This document shows, piece after piece, positions 25,496 through 34,085 of a stretch of DNA of 56,917 nt. Each line of letters starts with the position of its first letter. Position 1 is the stretch's first letter. The stretch covers positions 1 through 56,917 of the forward strand of contig JAGMDF010000027.1 in NCBI GenBank assembly GCA_023128825.1. Direction: 5' to 3'. The DNA comes from Caldifarciminota bacterium (lineage in GTDB: Bacteria; Hydrothermota; Tepidihabitantia; B3-TA06). The notes beneath the pieces were generated by a model. It had not been told where the DNA came from. It searched no databases and was given only the letters and a program-made list of their open reading frames with translations. The position numbers and the translations under genes were made by a program.

Positions 25496-25888
25496 ATGAA
25501 GAAATCATTACTTCTGGTCGTAGGGATCATGCTACTGGTAAGCGCCACCGGACTTTTTGCCGCAACCGAGTGGTACGGCAAGTTCTGGGGCGACGCAGAA
25601 GGCGAATGGAAAGGAACCCTGTACGACAAAGAAGTCCTACCGCCCTGCTTCAAAGGCGTCTGGACCGACGGACACCACGAAGGCGAACTGTACGCTGAAC
25701 TTGAATATGCCGGCCATGGAGTCTACAAGATCGTGAAAGGCTTGATCTTCAACGAGTACGGCAAAGAGATCGGCAAATGGGACGGTTACTTCGACCAAAA
25801 CATCAAGCCCGGCTACGCCGAAGGAGAGTGGAAACTCTTCGAAGCAGACCTTTCCGGCAAATGGCAAGGACAGCGAGTACTCCCCTAA
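25496..25888 (+). CDS. Trp-rich exported protein 3
   Basis: 130 aa, the most divergent of the three. Signal peptide about 1-23 (LLLVVGIMLLVSATGLFA), then EWYGKFWGDAEGEWKGTLY, FKGVWTD, GELYAELE, YKIVKGLIFNEYGKEIG, KWDGYF, AEGEWK and SGKWQG. It keeps the family frame W-x-G-x3-GD-x2-G-x3-GTL, but has more Lys and fewer Trp. Preceded by AAGGAG. A GC-rich hairpin follows. Confidence 0.75.
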   Translation: MKKSLLLVVGIMLLVSATGLFAATEWYGKFWGDAEGEWKGTLYDKEVLPPCFKGVWTDGHHEGELYAELEYAGHGVYKIVKGLIFNEYGKEIGKWDGYFDQNIKPGYAEGEWKLFEADLSGKWQGQRVLP

Positions 25889-25907
25889 ACTAGAATCCAC
25901 CCACAAT

Positions 25908-25946
25908 GGGGGCGGGCCCGTAACACCCCGTAACACACCCGCCCCC
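25908..25946 (+). terminator. Hairpin after the Trp-rich gene array
   Basis: A perfect 9-bp stem, GGGGGCGGG / CCCGCCCCC, with a 21-nt loop, 20 nt after the last stop codon. No T-run follows, so it may only protect or attenuate. Confidence 0.4.
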
Positions 25947-26002
25947 TACCCGACCGGGGCACGCCCCTAAAAAGAAGACGGCATTTCCCATCCCTGAACC
26001 CC

Positions 26003-26106
26003 TTGTCATCGCGACCGTCTGTCCGTCTCCTTTGGAGGCGGGGAAGGGTGGCGATCTCATACACACGCCAGACCTATGAGATTGCTCCCTGCGTTCGCAA
26101 TGACAA
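26003..26106. repeat. REP/MITE-like element with inverted ends
   Basis: About 104 bp, starting TTGTCATCGCGA and ending TTCGCAATGACAA (inverted). An inner palindrome pairs GCGATCTCATA (26051-26061) with TATGAGATTGC (26075-26085). A half copy is at 8540-8578. It carries no ORF, so any movement would need outside help. Confidence 0.65.
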
Positions 26107-26119
26107 GCCATACAACAGC

Positions 26120-26147
26120 TTGACTTTGTTATCTGTTTACGTAGACT
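26120..26147 (+). promoter_or_regulatory. Promoter of rpmB and the following gene cluster
   Basis: TTGACT, 16-bp spacer, TAGACT; followed by a leader of about 35 nt with AAGGAGG before the rpmB ATG. Confidence 0.8.
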
Positions 26148-26186
26148 TAAAGCTAAATTTGATTTAAAAGGCTTCAAGGAGGATTA

Positions 26187-26375
26187 ATGCCAAGAGTTTG
26201 CGAAATTTGCGGCAAAGGAGCACAGAAGGGACATCAAATCTCCCACTCGCACAAGGTCTCCAACCGCCGCTTTGAGGTAAACCTCCAGAGTGTGCGGGTG
26301 CGCCAGGGCGGCAAGGTTCGCCGCATACTTGTCTGCGCCAAGTGCCTTAAAGCCGGCAAGGTCGAGCGCGCCTGA
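26187..26375 (+). CDS. rpmB: 50S ribosomal protein L28
   Basis: 62 aa, normal length. CEICGKGAQKGHQISHSH is the L28 start, and a second CxxC (CAKC) near 51-54 makes this a zinc-ribbon form. It is the first gene behind the promoter at 26120, followed in the same direction by envelope and sugar-nucleotide genes rather than the usual rpmG or other ribosomal partners. Confidence 0.96.
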   Translation: MPRVCEICGKGAQKGHQISHSHKVSNRRFEVNLQSVRVRQGGKVRRILVCAKCLKAGKVERA

Positions 26376-26413
26376 CCCTTCCCAAATGATGGGAATCCAG
26401 CAAGGAGGATAAG

Positions 26414-27115
26414 ATGAGAAAGACCTTGCTTGCAGCTGCGGCAGTGCTTCTTGCGGTGGCATCGGTGAGGGCGGCCGAGGAAGAGCGCCGCACACTTACC
26501 GTTACCGGAACCGCTGAGATCTCGGTTGACCCTGACATATGCTACATGAGCTTTTCCGTCCAGACCCGCCACAAGAGCGCGGCCCAGGCTTATCGCGAGA
26601 ACAACGAACTGATGAATAAGGTAAACGCGGCGATCAAGAAACAAGATATACCCGCAAAGGACATGCAGACCGCTAACTTCACCATCTCACCTGAGTATCA
26701 CTACGATCGAACTACCAATAAACGGATCTTCGACGGCTACCTGGTCTCCCATGCCCTTAACGTAAAGGTGCGCGATCTTACCAAGGTTCCGGACGTGCTG
26801 GATGCGGCGGTTACAGCAGGCGCCAACCAGGTGCTTGAAATAAACTTCACGGTTGAGAACCCCAAGAGGTACGCATCCGAAGCTCGTGTGGATGCCATAA
26901 AGGCGGCAAGGGCAAAAGCCGAACAGATCGCACAGCTTACAGGGGTCAAACTCGGTAAACCTATCTCGATCTCAGAATCCGAGCCGGGCCGTCGTATACT
27001 CTACCCGCAGACCGCAATGATGCGAACCGGCGGGGACTTCGACGAAGGTGTTACCCTTGAGCCGGGCGAGATCAAGCTAACCCACACAGTCTACATTACC
27101 TACGAGATCAACTGA
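26414..27115 (+). CDS. SIMPL-domain (DUF541) exported protein
   Basis: 233 aa. Signal peptide about 1-20 (LLAAAAVLLAVASVRAA). The mature protein follows the SIMPL/DUF541 pattern: LTVTGTAEISVDPDICYMSFSV, YRENNELMNKVNAAIK, NFTISPEYHYD, an ARAKAEQIAQLTGVKLGK segment, and a C-terminal TVYITYEI. Family members are periplasmic or membrane-associated and form multimers; biochemical role poorly known. AAGGAGG ribosome site. Its TGA shares a base with the next ATG (TGATG). Confidence 0.88.
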   Translation: MRKTLLAAAAVLLAVASVRAAEEERRTLTVTGTAEISVDPDICYMSFSVQTRHKSAAQAYRENNELMNKVNAAIKKQDIPAKDMQTANFTISPEYHYDRTTNKRIFDGYLVSHALNVKVRDLTKVPDVLDAAVTAGANQVLEINFTVENPKRYASEARVDAIKAARAKAEQIAQLTGVKLGKPISISESEPGRRILYPQTAMMRTGGDFDEGVTLEPGEIKLTHTVYITYEIN

Positions 27116-28074
27116 TGGCTAAGCGGGTTCTTATCACCGGAATAACCGGCTTTGCCGGAAGTCATCTGGCCGAGCATCTTCTTGGCCGCGGCGGATTCGA
27201 GATCTACGGCCTTTACCGCTGGCGCTCGCGTACCGAGAACATCCAGGGATTTAAGGACAAAATCGAACTCCTCGAAGGTGACATCCGCGACGCGTCGTCC
27301 ATGAGGTCATTGATTGAGAAGATCAAGCCGGACTGGGTCTTCCACCTTGCGGCGCAGAGCTACGTACCCATGTCGTGGAAAGCGCCGGTAGAGACTCTTT
27401 CAACCAACATCATAGGTGAAGCGAATCTGTTCGAGGCGTGCCGAAAGACAGACTGCGATCCATTGATTCACATCGCAGGCTCCTCTGAGGAGTACGGGCT
27501 GGTTCATCCTGACGAGGTGCCCATAGCCGAGACGAATCCCCTGAGGCCGCTGTCTCCTTACGGGGTATCCAAGGTCGCACAGGACCTCCTGGCATTCCAG
27601 TACTTCAAAAGCTACGGACTCAAGGTAATAAGGACAAGGGCGTTCAACCACACCGGCCCGCGCCGGGGCGAGGTGTTCGCAACCTCCAACTTCGCACGAC
27701 AGATCGTCATGATTGAAAAGGGCAAGGCCGAGCCTCTTATCCGGGTTGGAAATCTGGATGCGGTGCGCGATTTCTCAGACGTAAGGGACATAGCAAGGGC
27801 CTATACCCTGGCCTTGGAGAAGGGCGAACCAGGCGAGGTCTACAACATCTGTTCTGGAAAAGGGCTAAAGATTCGCCAGCTTCTGGACATGCTTCTTGCC
27901 CAATCAAAAGTGGATATAGAGATAAAAGAGGACCCTGCGCGGATGCGGCCATCGGACGTTGGGTTCCTGATAGGCGACGCGACCAGATTCCGCGCGAAAA
28001 CCGGCTGGAAGCCTGAGATTCCCTTCGAGCAGACCCTTGCCGATCTCCTCGACTTCTGGCGCGAGCGGGTCTAG
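27115..28074 (+). CDS. Extended SDR nucleotide-sugar enzyme, Rmd/GMD-like
   Basis: 319 aa. Rossmann motif GITGFAGSHLAEHL at 8-21 and the SDR active-site Ser in SSEEYG with YGVSK (Tyr-x3-Lys). RAFNHTGPRRGEV and VGNLDAVRDFSDVRDIARAY are characteristic of GDP-4-dehydro-6-deoxy-mannose reductases and GDP-mannose dehydratases. It probably makes a GDP-deoxyhexose for surface glycans. The next gene is a paralogue; together they could act as dehydratase and reductase, though which does which is not clear from sequence. Confidence 0.8.
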   Translation: MAKRVLITGITGFAGSHLAEHLLGRGGFEIYGLYRWRSRTENIQGFKDKIELLEGDIRDASSMRSLIEKIKPDWVFHLAAQSYVPMSWKAPVETLSTNIIGEANLFEACRKTDCDPLIHIAGSSEEYGLVHPDEVPIAETNPLRPLSPYGVSKVAQDLLAFQYFKSYGLKVIRTRAFNHTGPRRGEVFATSNFARQIVMIEKGKAEPLIRVGNLDAVRDFSDVRDIARAYTLALEKGEPGEVYNICSGKGLKIRQLLDMLLAQSKVDIEIKEDPARMRPSDVGFLIGDATRFRAKTGWKPEIPFEQTLADLLDFWRERV

Positions 28075-28101
28075 CCGGCCTTTCCTGAACAGGGCCAGGC
28101 A

Positions 28102-29055
28102 GTGTCTCACTCTCTGAACAAGATACTGATAACCGGGGCGAGCGGATTTGTCGGCAGACTGCTGGCCAGGGCGGAGATGGAAAGGGGTAATACAGTAATC
28201 GGGATTCACGACCCGCAGGAATCTCCCGATCTGCCTTTCGAGTCCAAAGGTGTCGATATACGGGATAAAAAAACACTCCAAGATTTCATCACTCCCCTCA
28301 AACCCCAACGGGTTTATCATCTCGCCGCGATCTCATCGGTCAGGATGTGTGAGGAGAACCCGTCCCTTTGCTTCGGGGTCAACGTCACAGGCACCCTTAA
28401 CCTGCTGGACGCTCTATCCAGACTTGAGGAAAAACCAAGGGTTCTTTTCGCCTCTTCCTGCGAGGTTTACGGTAACGTCGATCCTTCTCGTCAACCGGTC
28501 AACGAGGATACCAGACCTACCCCCATCAACGTCTACGGGCTGAGCAAACTGATGGGAGAAGAGATCTGTCAATTCTATATGAGAGAGCACGGACTGCCGA
28601 TAATTATCAGTCGAGGCTTCAATCATACAGGGCCTGGACAGAAGGGTAGCTTCGTTTTTCCTCACGTGGCAAGCACCCTCGTGAAGATCGAGAAGGGGGC
28701 CGCCGAACCGGTATTGAGGATGGGAAATCTATCTGTAAGAAGGGACGTTCTGGACGCACGGGACGTGGTGCGTGCCTACATGACGGCAGCCGATAAGGCG
28801 AAGCCTGGCTCGACCTACAACGTAACCTCGGGGCGGTGTATATCTATAGAAGAGGGTGTAAGGATGCTGGTTGAAATTTCCGGATTAAGGGTTAAGATAG
28901 CACAAGAGAGTTCGCGCATGCGCACGTATGATGTTCCCCGGCTTACGGGCGACGCATCGCGTATAGACAAGGATTTAGGTTGGCGTGCAGAGATCAGCCT
29001 GGAGCAAACCATGAAGGATTTGCTTTCATACTGGAGAGCAAAGGAAGGCGTATAA
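28102..29055 (+). CDS. Second extended SDR nucleotide-sugar enzyme, Rmd/GMD-like
   Basis: 317 aa from a GTG start. GASGFVGRLLARAE Rossmann motif at about 12-25, ASSCEVYG, YGLSK, RGFNHTGPGQKG and MGNLSVRRDVLDARDVVRAY. It is clearly paralogous to the preceding gene (same HTGP, GNL-x-x-RRD/RDF-x-D and RMRTYDV/RMRPSDV landmarks). Inferred to work in the same deoxysugar pathway. Its stop overlaps the next start (TAATG). Confidence 0.8.
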   Translation: MSHSLNKILITGASGFVGRLLARAEMERGNTVIGIHDPQESPDLPFESKGVDIRDKKTLQDFITPLKPQRVYHLAAISSVRMCEENPSLCFGVNVTGTLNLLDALSRLEEKPRVLFASSCEVYGNVDPSRQPVNEDTRPTPINVYGLSKLMGEEICQFYMREHGLPIIISRGFNHTGPGQKGSFVFPHVASTLVKIEKGAAEPVLRMGNLSVRRDVLDARDVVRAYMTAADKAKPGSTYNVTSGRCISIEEGVRMLVEISGLRVKIAQESSRMRTYDVPRLTGDASRIDKDLGWRAEISLEQTMKDLLSYWRAKEGV

Positions 29056-30005
29056 TGAAGTTACATGCATTCGGGATCAGGGGAAGCCTGCCCTCCCCCT
29101 CGACCAGGGGTTTCAAGACATCCGCGTACGGAGGCAACACTACCTCTTATTATCTGGAGGCTGGTCCCTTCCGCATTATCTTAGACATGGGATCAGGCGC
29201 AAGGCCGCTTGGTAACCTTTTGATGAGCAATGGAGTAATCGGCAAATCGTTCATCTTCCTCTTGACCCACTATCATTCGGACCACACCCAGGGAATCGGC
29301 TTCTTTGTTCCTCTGTATATCAAGGCCAACACCTTTCATATCCACGGCTTCACCCCGGATGAAAGACGGGGCGCAGACCCAATAAGAAACATAGTCCTGC
29401 AGTGTCTGGAGGAACAGCAGTCGAGCCCCTACTTCCCGGTTCCTCACGTATCCCTGCCCGCCGAGAAACTCTACCAGGCGCACGACAGGATGTTTTCCGA
29501 GGTTTTCTACTACCTGCACAGGGACGGCAGATATATGTATATTTCCGAAAAGGAATCAGCCGAGACCAAATCCGCAGACCCCAAGGATGTAGCCAAGGTA
29601 ACCACCATCCCACTCAGCCATCCCAACGGCTGCATCGGCTACCGCATAGATTACATGAATAAATCCCTGGCTTTTTGCACAGACTCGGAACCCCTGGCCT
29701 TTACCAACGACAGGATCAACACCCTCTGCAAGGACGTTGATTTGATAGTACTTGACGGCCAGTATACCGCGAAGCAGCTGCGAGGCCAAACCCAGACCTT
29801 CGGTCACGGCACCCCTGAGCTTTGTGTGGATCAGGCTGTCGCGTGCGGGGCGAAAAGGCTTCTCATAACCCACTTTGATCCTGGTCATGACGATGCCAAG
29901 CTAAAAGAGATGGAGGAAGCCTGTATCGCTTACCTGGCCAAGCAGAAGAAGAAAACGCCGGCAATCGTTGAGTTCGCCAGGGAGGGTAGGACCTGGGAGA
30001 TCTAG
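29055..30005 (+). CDS. Metallo-beta-lactamase-fold hydrolase
   Basis: 316 aa from the ATG at 29055, which overlaps the previous stop by 1 nt. The metal motif is HYHSDH (His72, His74, Asp76, His77), preceded by GIRGSLPSPS and YGGNTTSYYLE, and followed by GCIGYRID and ITHFDPGHDD ligands. This N-terminal pattern is shared with PhnP/RNase Z-like phosphodiesterases. Substrate unknown. It sits inside the sugar-nucleotide and glycosyltransferase gene run. Confidence 0.85.
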   Translation: MKLHAFGIRGSLPSPSTRGFKTSAYGGNTTSYYLEAGPFRIILDMGSGARPLGNLLMSNGVIGKSFIFLLTHYHSDHTQGIGFFVPLYIKANTFHIHGFTPDERRGADPIRNIVLQCLEEQQSSPYFPVPHVSLPAEKLYQAHDRMFSEVFYYLHRDGRYMYISEKESAETKSADPKDVAKVTTIPLSHPNGCIGYRIDYMNKSLAFCTDSEPLAFTNDRINTLCKDVDLIVLDGQYTAKQLRGQTQTFGHGTPELCVDQAVACGAKRLLITHFDPGHDDAKLKEMEEACIAYLAKQKKKTPAIVEFAREGRTWEI

Positions 30006-30006
30006 G

Positions 30007-31122
30007 TTGAGGATCCTTGCTATCAACTGGCAGGACTGGGAGGCTCCGCAGAGGGGCGGGGCCGAGTTCTATCTAAAGGAGATACTTACAAGACTGGTAG
30101 AATACGGACACGATGTGACCCTTTTGGCCTGTGGGTATCCTGGAGCACCCCATAAAGCGTTGTTGGACAGGATCAAGGTGATAAGGACAGGCTCGCGCAA
30201 CACCTTTAATTTCCATCTATACGGAAGACCGATTCGGAATTTTTTAAGATCGAACGATTTTGACGTGGTGCTGGACGATCTGAACAAGATATCTTTTTAT
30301 ACCCCGCTCTGGGCAGGAAAGACACCTGTGGTGGGTATCGTTATGCACGTATTCCGCAGCGAGATATTCAAAGAGGTGGGCTTGATTCCCGGTTCCTACG
30401 TTTACTGGACCGAGCGCTTGATCCCCAAGGTTTACCGGAAGGGTCTTTTCGGCTGCCTGGGAGAATCCGGTAAGAAGGAACTGGTCGAAATGGGGATGGA
30501 CCCCGAACGGATATTCCCACTCCTGGTGGGGGTAAATCCGGTGTTCAGGCCAGGGCCCCGTAAACGGGAAAAACTCATCGTGACCGCTACCCGTCTGATG
30601 CGCTACAAGTGTACCGATCACATCATCTTCGCCATGGCCATGTTGAGACAGCGAGGATTGGACGTAAGATGCGAGATCGCTGGAACCGGTCCAGATTTTG
30701 ACAGGTTGGACGATTTGATAAACCGGCTGGGCCTGCGCGACCACGTCAAACTCCTGGGCTGGGTACCTTTGGAGGACGTGGTCAAGCTCTACCAGAGGGC
30801 TGCGGTAGCGGTCCAGCCGTCGGCCAAGGAAGGCTGGGGATTCCTGGCTACGGATGCAGGGGCTTGCGGCACACCGGTGGTGGCGGCACGGGTGCCCGGT
30901 TTAATGGATTCGGTCAAGGATAAGAAGACGGGATTTCTCTACGCGCATGGTGATATCGATGAGATGACCACCTACATTGAGAGATTGCTGACCGACGAGA
31001 AGCTTCGCAAAAAGATGGGTGAGGCGAATCGCCGCTGGGCCGAGAGCCTTACATGGAAGCGGGTGGCAAGCAGGGTGGAGAGACTTCTGCACGCGGCTGT
31101 AGAGTCGGGAACGAATGGATAA
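30007..31122 (+). CDS. GT4-type glycosyltransferase
   Basis: 371 aa from a TTG start at 30007, one base after the preceding stop; the family begins MRILAINWQD. GT-B fold: acceptor domain with PQRGGAEFYL (about 16-25) and C-terminal donor domain (VTATRLMRYKC, GTGPDFDRL, LGWVPLEDVVKLYQ). The usual E-x7-E donor motif reads KEGWGFLATDAGACGTPV near 274, with Asp in place of the second Glu. It transfers an activated sugar, probably onto a lipid-linked or surface glycan. Confidence 0.88.
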   Translation: MRILAINWQDWEAPQRGGAEFYLKEILTRLVEYGHDVTLLACGYPGAPHKALLDRIKVIRTGSRNTFNFHLYGRPIRNFLRSNDFDVVLDDLNKISFYTPLWAGKTPVVGIVMHVFRSEIFKEVGLIPGSYVYWTERLIPKVYRKGLFGCLGESGKKELVEMGMDPERIFPLLVGVNPVFRPGPRKREKLIVTATRLMRYKCTDHIIFAMAMLRQRGLDVRCEIAGTGPDFDRLDDLINRLGLRDHVKLLGWVPLEDVVKLYQRAAVAVQPSAKEGWGFLATDAGACGTPVVAARVPGLMDSVKDKKTGFLYAHGDIDEMTTYIERLLTDEKLRKKMGEANRRWAESLTWKRVASRVERLLHAAVESGTNG

Positions 31123-32095
31123 GAAGACCAGGGATCGAATCTTCTTCTGGGGCAGGATAGCCATAGCCGTTATCTTTATTGCCATAATCGTCCTGACCGT
31201 TGATCTTGAGGCCACCTGGGGGGAGCTGAAACAGACCGATCCTGTCTACGTAGCGTTTGCGGCAGGAGCATATATTTGCTTCCTTGCCTTCCTTACCCTG
31301 CGCTGGCTCATACTCTCCAGGGCGCGCAAACATCCATACGGGTTCTTTTACCTGTACCGCAGCGTGCTCATACACATGCTGTTCAACAACGTTCTGCCGA
31401 CCACAATAGGCGGCGACGTGTACCGAATCGTGGACACCAGCGGGCACGAGGGCAAAGGGGTATCCTTCTCCATCGTCTGGACCGATCGGATGGTAGGTCT
31501 CATCGGAGTATTCAGCTTCGCATTCCTTGCAAGTATCTTCTACGCCGCGGTGAGCGGAAATTTCCTGCTTTTTGTCATCTTCGGCGCTGCGTTCATCTTC
31601 GCGATTTCCCTGACTCTCGCATTCCTTTCTACGAAAATAAACGCCTGGATCTCCCCCTGGCTTTCAAAGGTGCGAGTATTCAAGTATCCACTTGGTGAAA
31701 CGATCGCTGGTGCGTTCCGCTCAATAACCGACTACCGCAATCACAAAACCGTCCTTCTTGCCGCGGTTTTTGTCTCTTTGGGCGTACAGATGAGCCTTGC
31801 AGGGATATGGTATCTTCTCTTTCGCTCACTTGGCGGGCAGACGAGCTTCATTCACATCATGGTGACCATACCGATCGTGAACACCCTTGCCATGTTCTCT
31901 GTGGGCGGCTGGGGTCTTAGGGAGCAGACCTTCGTGCAGATGCTGGCCACCTTTGCGGTGGCCAGAGAGACAGCACTTGCCACCTCGTTGCTCTTTGACG
32001 TGGTTAACGTCTTCTTCGGTCTTGTAGGAGGGGTGTTCCTTCTCTTCCGCCGGGGCCGCAAGCCTGCCCCCTCGCCGGTAAGAAGCCCCGACTGA
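31115..32095 (+). CDS. Flippase-like integral membrane protein (LPG synthase TM/UPF0104 family)
   Basis: 326 aa with about eight hydrophobic segments. Family marks: NNVLPTTIGGDVYRI near 90-104, WTDRMVGL near 120, and SVGGWGLREQTFV near 262. This PF03706-type family includes the membrane part of lysyl-phosphatidylglycerol synthase and relatives found beside glycosyltransferases, where lipid-glycan export is suspected. Its start overlaps the glycosyltransferase by 8 nt. It is the last gene of the rpmB-led run. Function inferred. Confidence 0.82.
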   Translation: MDKKTRDRIFFWGRIAIAVIFIAIIVLTVDLEATWGELKQTDPVYVAFAAGAYICFLAFLTLRWLILSRARKHPYGFFYLYRSVLIHMLFNNVLPTTIGGDVYRIVDTSGHEGKGVSFSIVWTDRMVGLIGVFSFAFLASIFYAAVSGNFLLFVIFGAAFIFAISLTLAFLSTKINAWISPWLSKVRVFKYPLGETIAGAFRSITDYRNHKTVLLAAVFVSLGVQMSLAGIWYLLFRSLGGQTSFIHIMVTIPIVNTLAMFSVGGWGLREQTFVQMLATFAVARETALATSLLFDVVNVFFGLVGGVFLLFRRGRKPAPSPVRSPD

Positions 32096-32333
32096 TTCTT
32101 CCCTTTCCGGACCCGATATAAACTTACGCCAAACCACGGTCTCTTAATCGTGAGATAAAGACTCCTGTTCAGAGGCTCGACAGGGTAAACTTGCTTAGGG
32201 ATCTAACTTAGATGACCGGCATTGGAGCCGCAACATGGAATAAACCCGAGATGGAAATTTGTGAACAGATGCTAATATTGCTATATATGATATTCAAACA
32301 ATATCTGTGGATGAAAAAATTACCCTAAAGTCC
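32096..32333. other. Gene-free spacer before the Rsb module
   Basis: No convincing ORF, terminator or RNA gene. A 38-codon hydrophobic ORF (about 32212-32328) has no ribosome site and no support. The region is AT-rich toward its right end, leading into the promoter at 32334. Confidence 0.4.
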
Positions 32334-32361
32334 TTGACATGTAAGAAAATCAGAATATAAT
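32334..32361 (+). promoter_or_regulatory. Promoter of the Rsb module
   Basis: TTGACA, 16-bp spacer, TATAAT, a full-consensus pair. Transcription should begin near 32368, upstream of the rsbS remnant, leaving over 300 nt before the rsbT ATG. Confidence 0.85.
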
Positions 32362-32408
32362 CTCGCAATTTCCTCCACCAGACAAGTATGACGAGGCAAC
32401 GGGTGTAA

Positions 32409-32711
32409 GACGAAAGTAGGTTTGCGAATAGGCCGAAAGGAACTATACGATGCGAAACGAACCCTTTTGCCGCACAGATGGGAAAGATGGCTTCTGCCCA
32501 TGACACGGAGACTGTGATTACCGGGATGCACCCGGCGCTGGCCGTCACATTGGCTGAGCTGTGGCTGTCTGGAGGCGATGCAAAGACCGCGTTAAATCTT
32601 AACTGTGGCTATAACATCCGCACCGGATGTCTCGAAGGAAATTATCTTGAAGAACAGAACCCCACACAGAAGGATCAAGAAGAGGCAAACGATGATAGTA
32701 CTTCAGATTAA
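32409..32711 (+). pseudogene. Remnant of an RsbS-like STAS protein
   Basis: The frame is open from 32409 (after a TAA) to 32711, with first ATG at 32478. Its centre, ETVITGMHPALAVTLAEL followed by TALNLNCG, matches the C-terminal half of RsbS-type STAS antagonists. The N-terminal half (about 50 residues) is missing and the phosphorylated Ser position of the family (D-S/T-F) is not recognisable; NPF occupies about that place. RsbS normally sits just before rsbT, as here. Either a decayed gene or a short product translated from 32478; it overlaps rsbT by 20 nt. Confidence 0.55.
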
Positions 32712-33084
32712 GGAGGAAGTAGATATCGTAGGCGTACGGACAACTGCCAGATCTATAGCACGAGAGATCGGTTTCGGGCTTGTGGATCAAACCCGGATCA
32801 GCACCGCTTGCTCTGAACTTGCGCGAAACGTCTTCCTCTACGCAGGCGAAGGAGAAGCCCGCATAGAAGAGTTTGAGAATCCGCACTCCGGTCTTCGAAT
32901 AACCTTCACAGATAAGGGACCGGGAATCGAGGATATCGAACTGGCAATGAAGGACGGTTGGTCCACCTCGAAGAGCATGGGCAAAGGGCTTCCCGGCGCG
33001 AAACGGCTCTGTGACCACATGGAGATTCACAGCAAATCAGGTCAAGGAACTACCGTGATTATAGAGAAATGGCTGCTTCAGTAA
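32692..33084 (+). CDS. rsbT: RsbT-like serine kinase (GHKL ATPase)
   Basis: 130 aa from the ATG at 32692. Reads as a typical anti-sigma/switch kinase: VGVRTTARSIAREIGF, N-box SELARNVFLYAGEGEA, G1 box TDKGPGIEDIELAM, and G2 SKSMGKGLPGAKRL. In Bacillus, RsbT phosphorylates RsbS and RsbR and then activates the RsbU phosphatase. Here the partner RsbS is decayed. It overlaps the next gene by 16 nt. Confidence 0.88.
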   Translation: MIVLQIKEEVDIVGVRTTARSIAREIGFGLVDQTRISTACSELARNVFLYAGEGEARIEEFENPHSGLRITFTDKGPGIEDIELAMKDGWSTSKSMGKGLPGAKRLCDHMEIHSKSGQGTTVIIEKWLLQ

Positions 33085-34085
33085 AGGATGCGGACGAGCT
33101 GCGCATAGAGGTTGAAGCGCACATCCCATGGGTGCGTGGGATCGTTCGGCGCTTTGCGGAAAGCCTCGGTTTTAGCGAGAAACTCCTGACCGAGATAGAG
33201 CTATGCGTTACGGAACTGGCAACCAACCTGGTGGTTCACGGGGCCAAAAACGGCAGGATTAGTTTTTGCGAGGTCAAAGAGAACGATCTGCATGGGATCG
33301 AGATTCTGGCCCAAGACGAAGGACCAGGTATCAGGGATCTCTCAAAAGCACTTCAAGGAGGAACGAGTACCGCAGGATCGTTGGGGCAAGGTCTTCCCTC
33401 GCTTCAGCGCACCGCAGACGAGTTCGAGATACACTCAAACTCTCAGGGAACCCGTGTGTGCATGCGTAAGTATCTGCCACCTGCAGAGACCAAAGACGAA
33501 CTCGCCAGCAGGGATCTTATAGTAAGTGTAGCGGTACGCACCCACCCGGAATCAACGATCTGCGGCGACGGTCACGTGATCCGTCACGACGGTCCGAGAA
33601 CGCTCCTTGCAGTCATAGACGGCCTGGGACACGGAACCCAGGCAAGAAAAGCGGCGGCAATAGCCGAAGCCTACCTGCACGCGAACCACCGTAAACCTCT
33701 GGATCACATGCCTGCTGAATTACACGCTTCACTGCACGGCACTCGCGGTGCAGTCGCAGGGATAGCACGCATTGACGAAGCCGCAAATAAACTCTCCTTT
33801 ATAGGTGTCGGCAATATAAGCGCCAGGCTTTGGCTGCCTGAGGAAAAATCCTGGGTGCGCTTGATATCTATGAGCGGCACCCTGGGGGTAAGCTTACGCG
33901 CCCCGCGTTTGTTCTCTTATCCCTACAACAGAGGAAGTATCTTTATAATACACTCAGATGGCCTTAAGGAACGCTGGGAGCTCTCCACCGATGAGCTTAG
34001 CCTATCACCCACTGAAATCGCACGCACCCTCATGCGTGATAATTGGCGTAGAACCGACGACGCCACTGTAATGGTAACCAAATGA
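33069..34085 (+). CDS. Fusion: RsbT-like kinase domain plus RsbX/SpoIIE-type phosphatase
   Basis: 338 aa. Residues about 1-140 are a second GHKL module (TEIELCVTELATNLVVHG, AQDEGPGIRDL, SLGQGLPSLQR); about 150-338 a PP2C-like SpoIIE/RsbX domain with metal motifs CGDGHVIRHDG, VIDGLGHGTQA, HSDGLKERW and RTDDATVMV. The fusion puts kinase and phosphatase activities of the same partner-switching cycle in one protein. It overlaps rsbT (16 nt) and the next gene (ATGA). Confidence 0.87.
   Translation: MAASVKDADELRIEVEAHIPWVRGIVRRFAESLGFSEKLLTEIELCVTELATNLVVHGAKNGRISFCEVKENDLHGIEILAQDEGPGIRDLSKALQGGTSTAGSLGQGLPSLQRTADEFEIHSNSQGTRVCMRKYLPPAETKDELASRDLIVSVAVRTHPESTICGDGHVIRHDGPRTLLAVIDGLGHGTQARKAAAIAEAYLHANHRKPLDHMPAELHASLHGTRGAVAGIARIDEAANKLSFIGVGNISARLWLPEEKSWVRLISMSGTLGVSLRAPRLFSYPYNRGSIFIIHSDGLKERWELSTDELSLSPTEIARTLMRDNWRRTDDATVMVTK

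Noticed and set aside
32212-32328. 38-codon hydrophobic ORF before the Rsb promoter
   Set aside because: No ribosome site, no homology, and it lies upstream of the promoter that drives the module.
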